The notes under the pieces were generated by a model. The model was not told the origin of the DNA, ran no database searches, and saw only the letters and a list, made by a program, of their open reading frames with translations. Below, piece after piece: positions 28,461 through 37,545 of a DNA stretch of 40,524 nucleotides (its first letter is position 1; the number at the start of each line of letters is the position of its first letter). The position numbers were made by a program, and so were the translations under genes. Source of the DNA: Verrucomicrobiota bacterium (lineage in GTDB: Bacteria; Verrucomicrobiota; Verrucomicrobiia; Opitutales; Opitutaceae); the NCBI GenBank assembly GCA_018239845.1, contig JAFEGO010000122.1, positions 1 through 40,524 of the forward strand, in the 5' to 3' direction.

Positions 28461-29573
28461 TTATTTCCAGTTCGCGAGGAATGTTTCGAGGTCGGAGACC
28501 GAGGGGCTCTTGGCGGTGCGAACGTAGTGGCCGCTCGTACAGACACCGACACCGAGACAGGCCTCCGGTGTCAGGCCAATCATCTCCGCCATGGCGAAAC
28601 CGGCGTTGAAGTGGTCGCCCGCGCCCGTGGTGATGAGCGGTTGGGCGACGTACGGCCCGGGCACCCAGAACGTGCCGTCGCGCGTGGCGCAGGCGGCGGA
28701 CTCGCGCGGGTGGACCACCACCGTGGTGAGATCGAGGTGCTTGCGGATCTTCTGCGCCATGGACCGCAGGCCAGCCTCGCTCTCGGTCTCCACGCCGAAC
28801 CCCAGCGCCTCGAAGACCTGCTGGGCCTCCTTGAGGTTGAGCCCGAGGGTGACCCGGCCGAACTGCTCGAACTTGGCGATGGTCGTGAGCGCGTAGGTGA
28901 GGTCGGCGCGGGAACGCTTCTCGGGATCGGCGAGATCGAAGAAGAAGCGGCGGTTCGGCGGGACGGGAGAGGAGGGGAGGACGCGCTCGACGAGGTCGGT
29001 GAAGACCGCGGTCATGTTGGGGATCATCGTCCAGTTGACGAGGGCGACGAGGTCGGCCTGGGCGAGGGCGGTTTTATAGGCATCGGCACCCATGACGGCG
29101 GCGATCTTCTGGGGCGTCACCTCGTCGAGACTGCGCATCATGCCGAGCATGAGCTTGCCGTCGGTGAACTCGACCGCGGTCGTCGCGGCGGGATCGCAGA
29201 GGCTGACAATTTTCGCCTTGGCCGCGAGATCGGCGAAGACCGGATGGATGGCCGTGCGACCAAGGGCGCCGATATAGGTGACCTGCGCGCCGTGGGCCAG
29301 GAGGGCGTTGGCCATGATCGGGCCGTTGCCGCCGAGCTTCTCCATGCGGGGGTAGAACTCGAGGTTCGTGCTCTTGCCCGCCGCGCCGAGGATGCGCTGG
29401 CCGAATTCCGCGATGGTCGTGATTGGCGTGAAGTTCTCGCCCTGGCCGGCCCGCTGGCCCACGGGGGCCACGATCGTGTCCACGAAGCCGTCGAAACCGA
29501 CGACGGTCTGTTTGGCGGCGAGCACGCCGCGGCGCTGGCGCAGTTCCTGGAGGGTGCGGGTCTTGAATTCCAT
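28461..29573 (-). CDS. PfkB-family carbohydrate kinase
   Basis: A 370-residue ribokinase-like sugar kinase. It has an early GFDGFVDTIV strand, LGGNGPIMANAL (about 80-91, first PfkB signature region) and TTGAGDHFNAGF at about 315-326 with catalytic Asp320. The substrate is not evident; adenosine, fructose or other sugars are all possible in this family. The frame extends upstream to 29645, but MEFKTRTLQE (29573) precedes the conserved region at a normal distance. It leads the pfkB-tmk-holB run and is divergent from the ExbB gene. Confidence 0.85.
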   Translation of the reverse strand: MEFKTRTLQELRQRRGVLAAKQTVVGFDGFVDTIVAPVGQRAGQGENFTPITTIAEFGQRILGAAGKSTNLEFYPRMEKLGGNGPIMANALLAHGAQVTYIGALGRTAIHPVFADLAAKAKIVSLCDPAATTAVEFTDGKLMLGMMRSLDEVTPQKIAAVMGADAYKTALAQADLVALVNWTMIPNMTAVFTDLVERVLPSSPVPPNRRFFFDLADPEKRSRADLTYALTTIAKFEQFGRVTLGLNLKEAQQVFEALGFGVETESEAGLRSMAQKIRKHLDLTTVVVHPRESAACATRDGTFWVPGPYVAQPLITTGAGDHFNAGFAMAEMIGLTPEACLGVGVCTSGHYVRTAKSPSVSDLETFLANWK

Positions 29574-29681
29574 GTGGTCGGAAGAGCAAAAATCAGCGGG
29601 GTGGGGCGGCAAACAGAATCGTGCCGTCATGGCGGCAATTTCCATTGAACGCGCGCGCCAAACCTCACAACAGTGTCGGCC

Positions 29682-30386
29682 ATGTCTGTTCTGTTGAATT
29701 TCTCACCCCTTTTCGCCTCGGCCAGCATCATCGACATTTTTGAGCAGTGCGGGATGGTCGACAAAGGCATCGTCCTCGGCCTCGCCCTCTTCAGCCTCAT
29801 CGCCTGGACGGTGATGCTCGGCAAGCACTACGACCTGAAGCGCCTGCGCATCCTGAATAACAGCTTCGAGGCCCACCTGCGCGACCAGCGCACGCTGCTC
29901 GACCTGCCCGAGTCCTTCCGCAACAAGCGCGTCATCCCGTACGCCGATCTGCTGGCGGATGCCTTGGAGAGCTACTGGCGGGCCGCCGCCATCGGCAAGG
30001 AAGCCGGCACCGATAGTTCTCGCGCCCGTGTGGAGCACGCGGAAAACGCCATCCAGCGCGCCATCGCGCGGCAGACGCTGCGCTACGACGCCAACATGAT
30101 CTTCCTCGCCTCGATCGTCTCCGGCGCGCCGTTCATCGGCCTCCTCGGCACGGTGTGGGGCGTCATGGAGGCGTTCAGCGCGATCGCCGTGCAGCAGAGC
30201 GCGGGCATCCAGCAGCTCGCCCCCGGCGTCTCGGGCGCCATGCTCGCGACCATCGCGGGTCTCGTCGTCGCCATCCCCTCGGTGTTCGGCTACAACATGC
30301 TGCTCAGCCACACCCGGGCGATGACCATCGAACTGGAAAACTTCGCTAGCTCGCTGGCCGACCGCATCGAGCTGGAGAGCAAGTAA
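29682..30386 (+). CDS. MotA/TolQ/ExbB-family proton channel protein
   Basis: A 234-residue ExbB-type inner-membrane protein. It has an N-terminal helix near residues 25-47 (GIVLGLALFSLIAWTVMLG), a second at about 143-165 carrying IVSGAPFIGLLGTVWGVMEAF, and a third at about 187-208 (GAMLATIAGLVVAIPSVFGY). It is longer than the copy at 138-734, mainly in the cytoplasmic loop, and is first of an ExbB-ExbD-TonB operon. A GTG 9 nt upstream is an alternative start. Confidence 0.92.
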   Translation: MSVLLNFSPLFASASIIDIFEQCGMVDKGIVLGLALFSLIAWTVMLGKHYDLKRLRILNNSFEAHLRDQRTLLDLPESFRNKRVIPYADLLADALESYWRAAAIGKEAGTDSSRARVEHAENAIQRAIARQTLRYDANMIFLASIVSGAPFIGLLGTVWGVMEAFSAIAVQQSAGIQQLAPGVSGAMLATIAGLVVAIPSVFGYNMLLSHTRAMTIELENFASSLADRIELESK

Positions 30387-30400
30387 CCGGAGGCTGCACC

Positions 30401-30829
30401 ATGGCCCGAAGTTTCCGCCGCCACCGCGCTTCGCATCCCATCGCGGAGCTGAACGTGACCAACCTCATCGACCTCGGCTTCATGCTGCTGGTCATCTTCA
30501 TGGTCGCGACCCCGCTCATCAAGCAGGAGCAGACCATGGGGATGAACCTGCCCATCGAGTCCAAGCGCACGCAGGACAATCCTCCGCCGGACGTCACGTT
30601 CCAGACCATCAGTATCGATAAGCAGGGTACGTTTTTCTACGGCAACGAGCGCGTCGCCTTCTCCGACCTCTCCGGTCGCCTCTCCGAGCTGGCCCGGCGG
30701 GCCAAGCCCCCGGTGATCCGCATCCGCGCGGACATGAGCCTGCAGTTCCAGCAGGTCGTGAAGCTGATGGACGAGCTGAAGAAGCACAACCTCTCCAAGA
30801 TCACCTTCGACACGCAGACGGGCGACTGA
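30401..30829 (+). CDS. ExbD/TolR-family biopolymer transport protein
   Basis: A 142-residue protein with a membrane helix at about 20-42 that bears the essential acidic residue Asp24 (TNLIDLGFMLLVIFMVATPL) and a periplasmic domain to the C-terminus (VIRIRADMSLQFQQVVKLMDELKKHN). It has a good Shine-Dalgarno sequence, GGAGG at 30389-30393, 7 nt before the ATG, one of the few obvious ones in the window. It is in operon with the ExbB and TonB genes. Confidence 0.92.
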   Translation: MARSFRRHRASHPIAELNVTNLIDLGFMLLVIFMVATPLIKQEQTMGMNLPIESKRTQDNPPPDVTFQTISIDKQGTFFYGNERVAFSDLSGRLSELARRAKPPVIRIRADMSLQFQQVVKLMDELKKHNLSKITFDTQTGD

Positions 30830-30846
30830 GCCCGCGCCTGACCGAG

Positions 30847-31764
30847 ATGCAGTCGAGCTCCACCAACGGCTTTTTCCTGTCCGCGCTGCTGCACGGCAGC
30901 GTCGCCGCGATCGTGCTCTTCGGCGCCTACGCCTGCCAGGAAAAGCGCAAGGAACCGGACCACATCATCGAGCTCGTGCAGGGCCCCGGCGACAACTACT
31001 CCGCCACCGAGGCCGCCGCGCTCGGCGTCGAGGGCGGCATCAAGGTCAAGATCCCCGATTCTCCACCGCCGTCACCCACGCCGCCAGCCCCGGAGCCCAC
31101 GCCCGAGCCGCCCGCTCCCACACCCGAGCCAGTGCAGGAGGCCCCGAAGCCCGCCCCGCTCCCGCCGGCGGAAAAGGAAAAGCCCAAGGCCACCCCGACT
31201 AAGGAAACGCCGATCGTGCCCGACATGGCCAAGCAGCTTAAGCGAAAAATCATCCGCGCAGAATCCAAGGTGAAGCAGCAGGCCAAGAAGGAGCGCGAAG
31301 CCGAGGCGAAGCGCATCAGCAAGGAGGAGTTCGATCGCATGAACAAAAACCGCGCCACTGCCAGCGCGCGCGGCGGCACCGGCAAGGCCACACGCATCGA
31401 CACCGAAGGCATCCGCAACGGCGTGATCGGCGGCTCCACCTCCAACAAAAAAGGCGGCGCCAACGGCACCGCCCTCAGCCGCGACCAGGCCAACGCCCGC
31501 GACGAATACATTTCCCTCCTCGCCGACAAGATTCGCATGGAGCTCAACGACCGTCCCGGCGTCGGCGCCGGTCTGACGGTGGAAGTCGAGCTGCACCTGC
31601 TCTCCGACGGCAGCATCACCCGCGTGCGTATCGTGAAATCCTCGGGCAGCCCCGAGTTCGACCAAGTCGTGAAGGAGACGCTCCAGCGGATGAGCATGCC
31701 GCCGCGCCCGCCCGGCCTCGACGAATACCAGCGTTTCCCGATCCGCGGCATCGACCCGACTTAA
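30847..31764 (+). CDS. TonB/TolA-family protein
   Basis: A 305-residue protein with one membrane helix (about 8-26), a Pro/Glu-rich stretch (about 70-120), a charged predicted helix or coiled coil (about 125-165, rich in Lys, Glu, Ala) and a C-terminal TonB-like domain (about 225-305, LTVEVELHLLSDGSITRVRIVKSSG). The long charged helix and the neighbouring ExbB/ExbD proteins resemble TolA with TolQ/TolR. No tolB or pal follows, because a tRNA gene comes next, so TonB- and Tol-type roles cannot be separated. Confidence 0.85.
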   Translation: MQSSSTNGFFLSALLHGSVAAIVLFGAYACQEKRKEPDHIIELVQGPGDNYSATEAAALGVEGGIKVKIPDSPPPSPTPPAPEPTPEPPAPTPEPVQEAPKPAPLPPAEKEKPKATPTKETPIVPDMAKQLKRKIIRAESKVKQQAKKEREAEAKRISKEEFDRMNKNRATASARGGTGKATRIDTEGIRNGVIGGSTSNKKGGANGTALSRDQANARDEYISLLADKIRMELNDRPGVGAGLTVEVELHLLSDGSITRVRIVKSSGSPEFDQVVKETLQRMSMPPRPPGLDEYQRFPIRGIDPT

Positions 31765-31855
31765 GCTTATTTCGCGGGCTTCAAGCGAAGTTGTGAAAAA
31801 GTCCTTGCATTCGTTCGCGGAACTTTGATTTTCCTCCCTTCCCGTTTACGGAAAT

Positions 31856-31931
31856 GGGCTCTTAGCTCAGTTGGTAGAGCGCCTCAATGGCATTGAGGAG
31901 GTCAGGAGTTCGAGCCTCCTAGGGTCCACCA
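31856..31931 (+). tRNA. tRNA-Ala (GGC)
   Basis: A 76-nt cloverleaf. Acceptor stem 31856-31862 with 31921-31927 includes the G3-U70 wobble pair that identifies alanine tRNA. The D arm is AGCTCAGTTGGTAGAGC, the anticodon stem is CCTCA/TGAGG with loop ATGGCAT, giving anticodon GGC, and the T arm has GTTCGAG. CCA is encoded in the DNA at the 3' end. Confidence 0.96.
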
Positions 31932-31936
31932 CTTTT

Positions 31937-31977
31937 GAACCGCTGTCCGGCCTGCCGGGCAGCGGTTCTTTTGTTTT
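31937..31977. terminator. strong terminator after tRNA-Ala
   Basis: A stem of about 14 bp (GAACCGCTGTCCGG with its complement to 31968, loop CCTG) is followed by TCTTTTGTTTTC. The hairpin is symmetrical and directly abuts the stop codon of the convergent minus-strand gene, so it can serve both directions. Confidence 0.85.
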
Positions 31978-32354
31978 CAGCCTCGGCTGGCCGGAGGCGT
32001 CGAGCCTTGCGGCGAGGCCGAGGCGCCGTCCTCGGGCAGGTAGCGCCGCGCCAGGTTTTTCAAACGCTGGCCTGACACGCGGATAAATAGGCGGCGGCGC
32101 AGCCAGCCCTTGTTGTTTGAATCCCAGAAAAATTCCCGCACTTCCTCCCGGATATGCCGAAGATCCGTGGCCCGGCCCGCCGCCGCAATCAGATCGCGGT
32201 CCGGCGCGAAATACTCGTAGTTAAAAATCAGGAACAGCGGCGCGGCGAGCACCGCATGCGGATAAAGCGCCCGCCAGAAGATGCGGCGCATAAAACGCTC
32301 CTTCGGGCATTGGTTGCGCTGGCAGTAGATTTCCTGGAAGCTGGGCTGGCTCAC
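31977..32354 (-). CDS. conserved-looking hypothetical protein
   Basis: A 125-residue protein without a signal peptide. It opens with SFQEIYCQRNQCPKERF (two Cys spaced by four) and includes RRIFWRALYPHAVLAAPLFLIFNYEYFAPD, a possible membrane-associated hydrophobic stretch, then acidic/basic helical sequence ending in RLKNLARRYLPED. No domain or function is recognised. Codon use is like that of its neighbours. The gene ends against the tRNA terminator. Confidence 0.65.
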   Translation of the reverse strand: MSQPSFQEIYCQRNQCPKERFMRRIFWRALYPHAVLAAPLFLIFNYEYFAPDRDLIAAAGRATDLRHIREEVREFFWDSNNKGWLRRRLFIRVSGQRLKNLARRYLPEDGASASPQGSTPPASRG

Positions 32355-32490
32355 GCCCCTCTGCTAGCGCAGAGAATGCCATGCAAACAGGTTTTTTACC
32401 TCTCTGGTGCAAATTGAGGGCATTCCGGCAATCGCCTAGGGACTGCCAGTCAGGCCCGTGGGCGGCACTGCTTAACGAAAGTGCCTGTAT

Positions 32491-33276
32491 TTAACGCGTG
32501 AGCACAGGTGGCGGCTCCACTGGAGGCGGCGCGCCATGCAAGCGTAGCATCACCTCCCGCCAGTGCGCATCCTCGATTTCACGGCGTTTCGTCATGCGGT
32601 ATTCCATTTCACCCACCACGATGATGAAGGCGAAGAGCGCCGCGAGAAGCCAGAGGCGTTGCGGGTACCAGTGCAGCTCGGGCAGGAGCAGCGCTATCAC
32701 CAGACCGCACACGGCCACTGCACGACCTGCATGCACGGCCCAAAACGTGGCGCGCAAATAAGGCAGGCGCAGCGCGAGCAGCGCCCGCAGGATCCGTCCG
32801 CCGTCCATCGGAAACGCCGGCAGGAGGTTGAAGCAGCCCATCACCAGATTGCCCATGAATACCTGCGCGACCAAACCGCGCGGCGAGTAGGGAAATACCG
32901 TGTCCGGAAACGTGCGAACCACCAGCCACAGCGCACCCGCGATCACGAAGTTCACCGCCGGCCCCGCGATCGTTATGAGCAGCTCGCGGCGCGGCTCGCG
33001 CGGGATCTGATCGAATTCCGCCATGCCGCCGATCGGCATGAGCAGGATCCGCCGCACCCCGATGCCGTAGTGCAGCGTCACAAACGAATGCCCCAGCTCA
33101 TGCAGCACGACGCAGCCGAAAAACACGACCAGCGTCAGCGAGCCCCAGATGAGACCTGCCCAGCGTGCGTCGTGCCAGCCCTCCCAGCCCGCGTAGGCGA
33201 GCAGCAGGAAAAAGCTGCCGTGTAAGGCAAGCTGTATGCCGCGCACGCGGAACAAGTTGATTGACCAGCCGAGCAT
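32491..33276 (-). CDS. site-2 protease family (M50) metalloprotease
   Basis: A 261-residue polytopic membrane protease. The zinc-binding HELGH is at 59-63 and the third ligand region [12 protein letters not shown] with Asp158 is at about 150-161. Five or six hydrophobic segments surround these. Family members of this type often end in CBS domains; none is present here, the tail being a short charged and Pro-rich stretch. It may cleave a membrane-bound regulator, but no anti-sigma factor or partner is adjacent. It is divergent from the response regulator gene. Confidence 0.9.
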   Translation of the reverse strand: MLGWSINLFRVRGIQLALHGSFFLLLAYAGWEGWHDARWAGLIWGSLTLVVFFGCVVLHELGHSFVTLHYGIGVRRILLMPIGGMAEFDQIPREPRRELLITIAGPAVNFVIAGALWLVVRTFPDTVFPYSPRGLVAQVFMGNLVMGCFNLLPAFPMDGGRILRALLALRLPYLRATFWAVHAGRAVAVCGLVIALLLPELHWYPQRLWLLAALFAFIIVVGEMEYRMTKRREIEDAHWREVMLRLHGAPPPVEPPPVLTR

Positions 33277-33349
33277 GGAACGTAATCAAGGCACGTTTGG
33301 GCAAAGCGCCAGCGCGCATTTGCCGACTTGCGCCGCGCCACCTTGTTCC

Positions 33350-34867
<1,518 letters not shown>

Positions 34868-34877
34868 GCTTAGTTGG

Positions 34878-34904
34878 GGGCGTCGATTTTTAACGACGCC
34901 CTAC
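34878..34904 (-). repeat. single GTAG-headed hairpin (REP-like) at convergent gene ends
   Basis: GGGCGTCG (34878-34885) and CGACGCCC (34894-34901) form a perfect 8-bp stem with an A/T-rich 8-nt loop. Read on the minus strand, the hairpin is preceded by GTAG (34901-34904), the same head as in the palindromes at 4201, 8738 and 8922. It lies between the converging response regulator and galE genes and has no U run, so it is not a standard terminator. Confidence 0.55.
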
Positions 34905-34908
34905 GTTC

Positions 34909-35901
34909 TCAGCGATCCGCGTAGCCCTTCGGATGGCTCTGATGCCACTTCCAGGCGGTCGCGACAATCGACTCGATGTTGGGAAACTTCACCTTCCAGC
35001 CGAGTTCGCGGATCGCCTTCGACGAGTCCGCGTAAAGCGCCGCCGGGTCGCCGGCGCGGCGGGGGCCTTCAATCACCTTCACGGGTTTGCCCGTGATCTT
35101 CTCGACCGCGCGGATGACCTCGCGGTTGGAGGTCGGCGTGCCCGTGCCGAGGTTGTAGAAAAGCTGCGTGCCCGGCGCGCCAAGGCGGTCAAACACGGCG
35201 ATGTGTGCGCGGCTCAGGTCATCGACATGCACGTAGTCGCGGAGGCAGGTGCCGTCCGGGGTGGGGTAGTCGGTGCCAAAGAGCTGGAGGTGCGGGCGCT
35301 TGCCGGTGGCGACGTCTATGGCCAGCGGGATGAGATGCGTTTCGGGAGAGTGGTCCTCGCCGATCACGCCGTCCTCGGAGGCGCCGGCGGCGTTGAAGTA
35401 GCGGAAGACCGCGAAGCTGAGCCCGTGCGCGACCGCGAGGGCCTTGAGGGCATGTTCGACGTCGAGCTTCGTCTGGCCGTAGGGATTGATCGGAGCCTGC
35501 GGCAGATTCTCGTGGATCGGCAGGGTGGCGGGCGTGCCGAAGGTCGCGCAGGTCGAGGAGAAGACGAATTTCTTCACGCCGGCAACCAGCATCGCGCGGA
35601 GCAGGTGGAGCGTGGCGACGCTGTTGTTAAAATAGTACTTCAGCGGATCGGTGACCGACTCGCCAACGTAGCAGTACGCGGCAAAATGCATCACCACATC
35701 GATCTTTTCGTCGCGCAGGATGCGGCCGACCGCGGCCTCGTCGCCCAGATCCGCCTCATGTACGGTCACTTGCGGAGCGAGCGCACCGCGATGGCCGTAC
35801 ACAAAGTTGTCGAGCACCACCGGCCGGTGGCCAGCGGCGGTGAGTTGGCGGACGCAATGACTGCCGATGTAGCCGGCACCTCCCACAACGAGTACGTTCA
35901 T
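34909..35901 (-). CDS. galE: UDP-glucose 4-epimerase
   Basis: A 330-residue extended-SDR epimerase that interconverts UDP-glucose and UDP-galactose. The NAD motif GGAGYIGSH is at 7-15, and the YxxxK pair is Tyr141 and Lys145 (NPYGQTK). The residue aligned with E. coli catalytic Ser124 is Thr117 in SSTCATFG, a common natural variant in the family. Further blocks RYFNAAGA and GTDYPTPDGTCLRDYVHVDDL are conserved. It may serve the Leloir pathway with the GH2 and GH4 sugar enzymes of the window or feed surface polysaccharide. Confidence 0.95.
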   Translation of the reverse strand: MNVLVVGGAGYIGSHCVRQLTAAGHRPVVLDNFVYGHRGALAPQVTVHEADLGDEAAVGRILRDEKIDVVMHFAAYCYVGESVTDPLKYYFNNSVATLHLLRAMLVAGVKKFVFSSTCATFGTPATLPIHENLPQAPINPYGQTKLDVEHALKALAVAHGLSFAVFRYFNAAGASEDGVIGEDHSPETHLIPLAIDVATGKRPHLQLFGTDYPTPDGTCLRDYVHVDDLSRAHIAVFDRLGAPGTQLFYNLGTGTPTSNREVIRAVEKITGKPVKVIEGPRRAGDPAALYADSSKAIRELGWKVKFPNIESIVATAWKWHQSHPKGYADR

Positions 35902-35961
35902 ATCGAGAGCGTTGTATTGCTTTCGGCGGGAGGTTGGCTAGCGATTTCCTTTTCCCATCGA

Positions 35962-37200
35962 ATGAAGCTCCCGCGCATCGTCATCACCGGGGTCGGTTTG
36001 ACCGCCCCCAACGGCAACTCCCTCGCCGAGTTCCGGCAGAACCTGCTCAACGGCGTCGCCGGGATCGAGCGCATGGAGATCCGCTACATGGGTTCGCAGC
36101 TGGCGGGTATCTGCCATTACGATCCGCTCAAGTACCAAAAAAAGAAGGAGGTCCGCGTGGGCACGCGCGCCGGGTCGATCTCGATCTATTGCGCGCGCGA
36201 GGCGCTGGCGGACAGCGGCGTGAACTTCGAAGCGCTGCCCAAGGACCGCATCGGCATCTACATCGGCTGCACGGAGCACGGCAACGTCGAGACGGAAAAC
36301 GAGATCTACAACATCTCGAAATTTAACTACGACACGAAGTTCTGGTCGCACTATCACAATCCCCGCACCGTCGCCAACAACCCCGCGGGTGAGACTTCCC
36401 TCAATCTCGGCATCACCGGTCCCGCCTACACGATCGGCGCCGCCTGCGCCGCGGGCAACATGGGCCTGATCCACGCCGCGCAGATGCTGCGACTCGGCGA
36501 GGTGGACTTTGCCATTTGCGGCGGCGTGAGCGAGAGCCCGCACACCTTCGGCATCTTCGCGGGCTTCAAATCCCAAAACGCCCTCGCCACGCACGAGGAC
36601 CCGCACAAGGCCTCGCGGCCCTTTGACCTCGCGCGCAATGGCATCGTGATCTCCGAGGGCGGCGGCCTCTACACGCTGGAGCGCCTGGAAGACGCGCAGG
36701 CCCGCGGTGCCAAGATTTACGGCGAGATCGCCGGCTACCACGTCAACTCCGACGCCAGCGACTACGTGCTGCCCAATCCCACCCGCCAGGCCGAGTGCGT
36801 CCGCGCCGCCATCGCCCGCGCCGGGCTCAAGCCGTCCGACATCCACATCGTCAACACTCACGCCACCGCGACCCCGCTCGGCGATATCCAGGAGTGCGAG
36901 GCGATCCGCGCCGTGTTTGGCGAAGGCTGCCCTGACACCTACATCAACAACACCAAGAGCTACATCGGCCACTGCATGGGTGCAGCCGGCGCGCTCGAGC
37001 TGGCGGGCAACCTGCCTTCATTTGACGATCTGACGGTTCACCCTACCATTAATGTCGACAACCTCGACCCCCAGTGCGCCTTGCCGGGGCTCGTGCTCAA
37101 CCAGCCCCGCAAGGCCGCCAAGGTCGACACAATCCTCAATAATTCCTTCGGTATGCTGGGTATAAATTCCACGTTGATTGTTAAGCGCTTTACGCCCTAA
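35962..37200 (+). CDS. FabF-like beta-ketoacyl-ACP synthase
   Basis: A 412-residue condensing enzyme of the KAS I/II type. The catalytic triad is in the FabF spacing: Cys162 (GAACAAGN), His300 (NTHATATPLGD) and His337 with Lys332 (NTKSYIGHCMGAAGALE). The usual HGT after the first His is HAT here. With the ACP that follows 14 bp later and two CrtI-like oxidoreductases it forms a cluster apart from a regular fab operon, with no FabD, FabG or FabH nearby, which suggests a specialised lipid or polyene product rather than general fatty acid synthesis. The frame extends far upstream over galE antisense; ATG at 35962 is the family start. Confidence 0.92.
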   Translation: MKLPRIVITGVGLTAPNGNSLAEFRQNLLNGVAGIERMEIRYMGSQLAGICHYDPLKYQKKKEVRVGTRAGSISIYCAREALADSGVNFEALPKDRIGIYIGCTEHGNVETENEIYNISKFNYDTKFWSHYHNPRTVANNPAGETSLNLGITGPAYTIGAACAAGNMGLIHAAQMLRLGEVDFAICGGVSESPHTFGIFAGFKSQNALATHEDPHKASRPFDLARNGIVISEGGGLYTLERLEDAQARGAKIYGEIAGYHVNSDASDYVLPNPTRQAECVRAAIARAGLKPSDIHIVNTHATATPLGDIQECEAIRAVFGEGCPDTYINNTKSYIGHCMGAAGALELAGNLPSFDDLTVHPTINVDNLDPQCALPGLVLNQPRKAAKVDTILNNSFGMLGINSTLIVKRFTP

Positions 37201-37214
37201 TCCCGCCCTGACCT

Positions 37215-37478
37215 ATGACCAAAGACGAATGCAAGAAGGTGGTGCTCGATATCATTGCGGACATCGCGCCCGATGAGGACTTGAGCAACGTCAAGCCCGA
37301 CGTCCGCCTGCGTGACCAGCTCCAACTCGATTCCATGGACTTCCTCGACATCGTCATGGAGCTCCGCAAGCGCCACGGCATCGAGGTGCCCGAGAAGGAT
37401 TACATCCAACTCGCCTCGCTCGACAGCTGCGCCGAGTACCTGACACCGAAGTTCAACGACCTCGCCGCCAAGCGCTGA
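37215..37478 (+). CDS. acyl carrier protein
   Basis: An 87-residue ACP. The phosphopantetheine attachment site is Ser40 in LQLDSMDFLD; canonical ACPs have DSLD/DSLE at this place. The helical, acidic layout is normal, but it ends in a basic tail (LAAKR). It lies 14 bp after the FabF-like gene and 67 bp before an oxidoreductase gene, from which a terminator separates it. As a second, cluster-specific ACP it is probably dedicated to the same product as the synthase. Confidence 0.92.
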   Translation: MTKDECKKVVLDIIADIAPDEDLSNVKPDVRLRDQLQLDSMDFLDIVMELRKRHGIEVPEKDYIQLASLDSCAEYLTPKFNDLAAKR

Positions 37479-37501
37479 GCCTGCGTTTGACCTTTTCTGC
37501 G

Positions 37502-37534
37502 GGCCGGGAAGCATTTCCCGGCCTTTTGCTTTTT
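37502..37534 (+). terminator. intrinsic terminator after the acyl carrier protein
   Basis: GGCCGGGAA (37502-37510) and TTCCCGGCC (37515-37523) form a perfect 9-bp stem with a GCAT loop, followed by TTTTGCTTTTT. It splits the cluster, so the oxidoreductases downstream need read-through or their own promoter. Confidence 0.85.
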
Positions 37535-37545
37535 CACCCGGCGCC

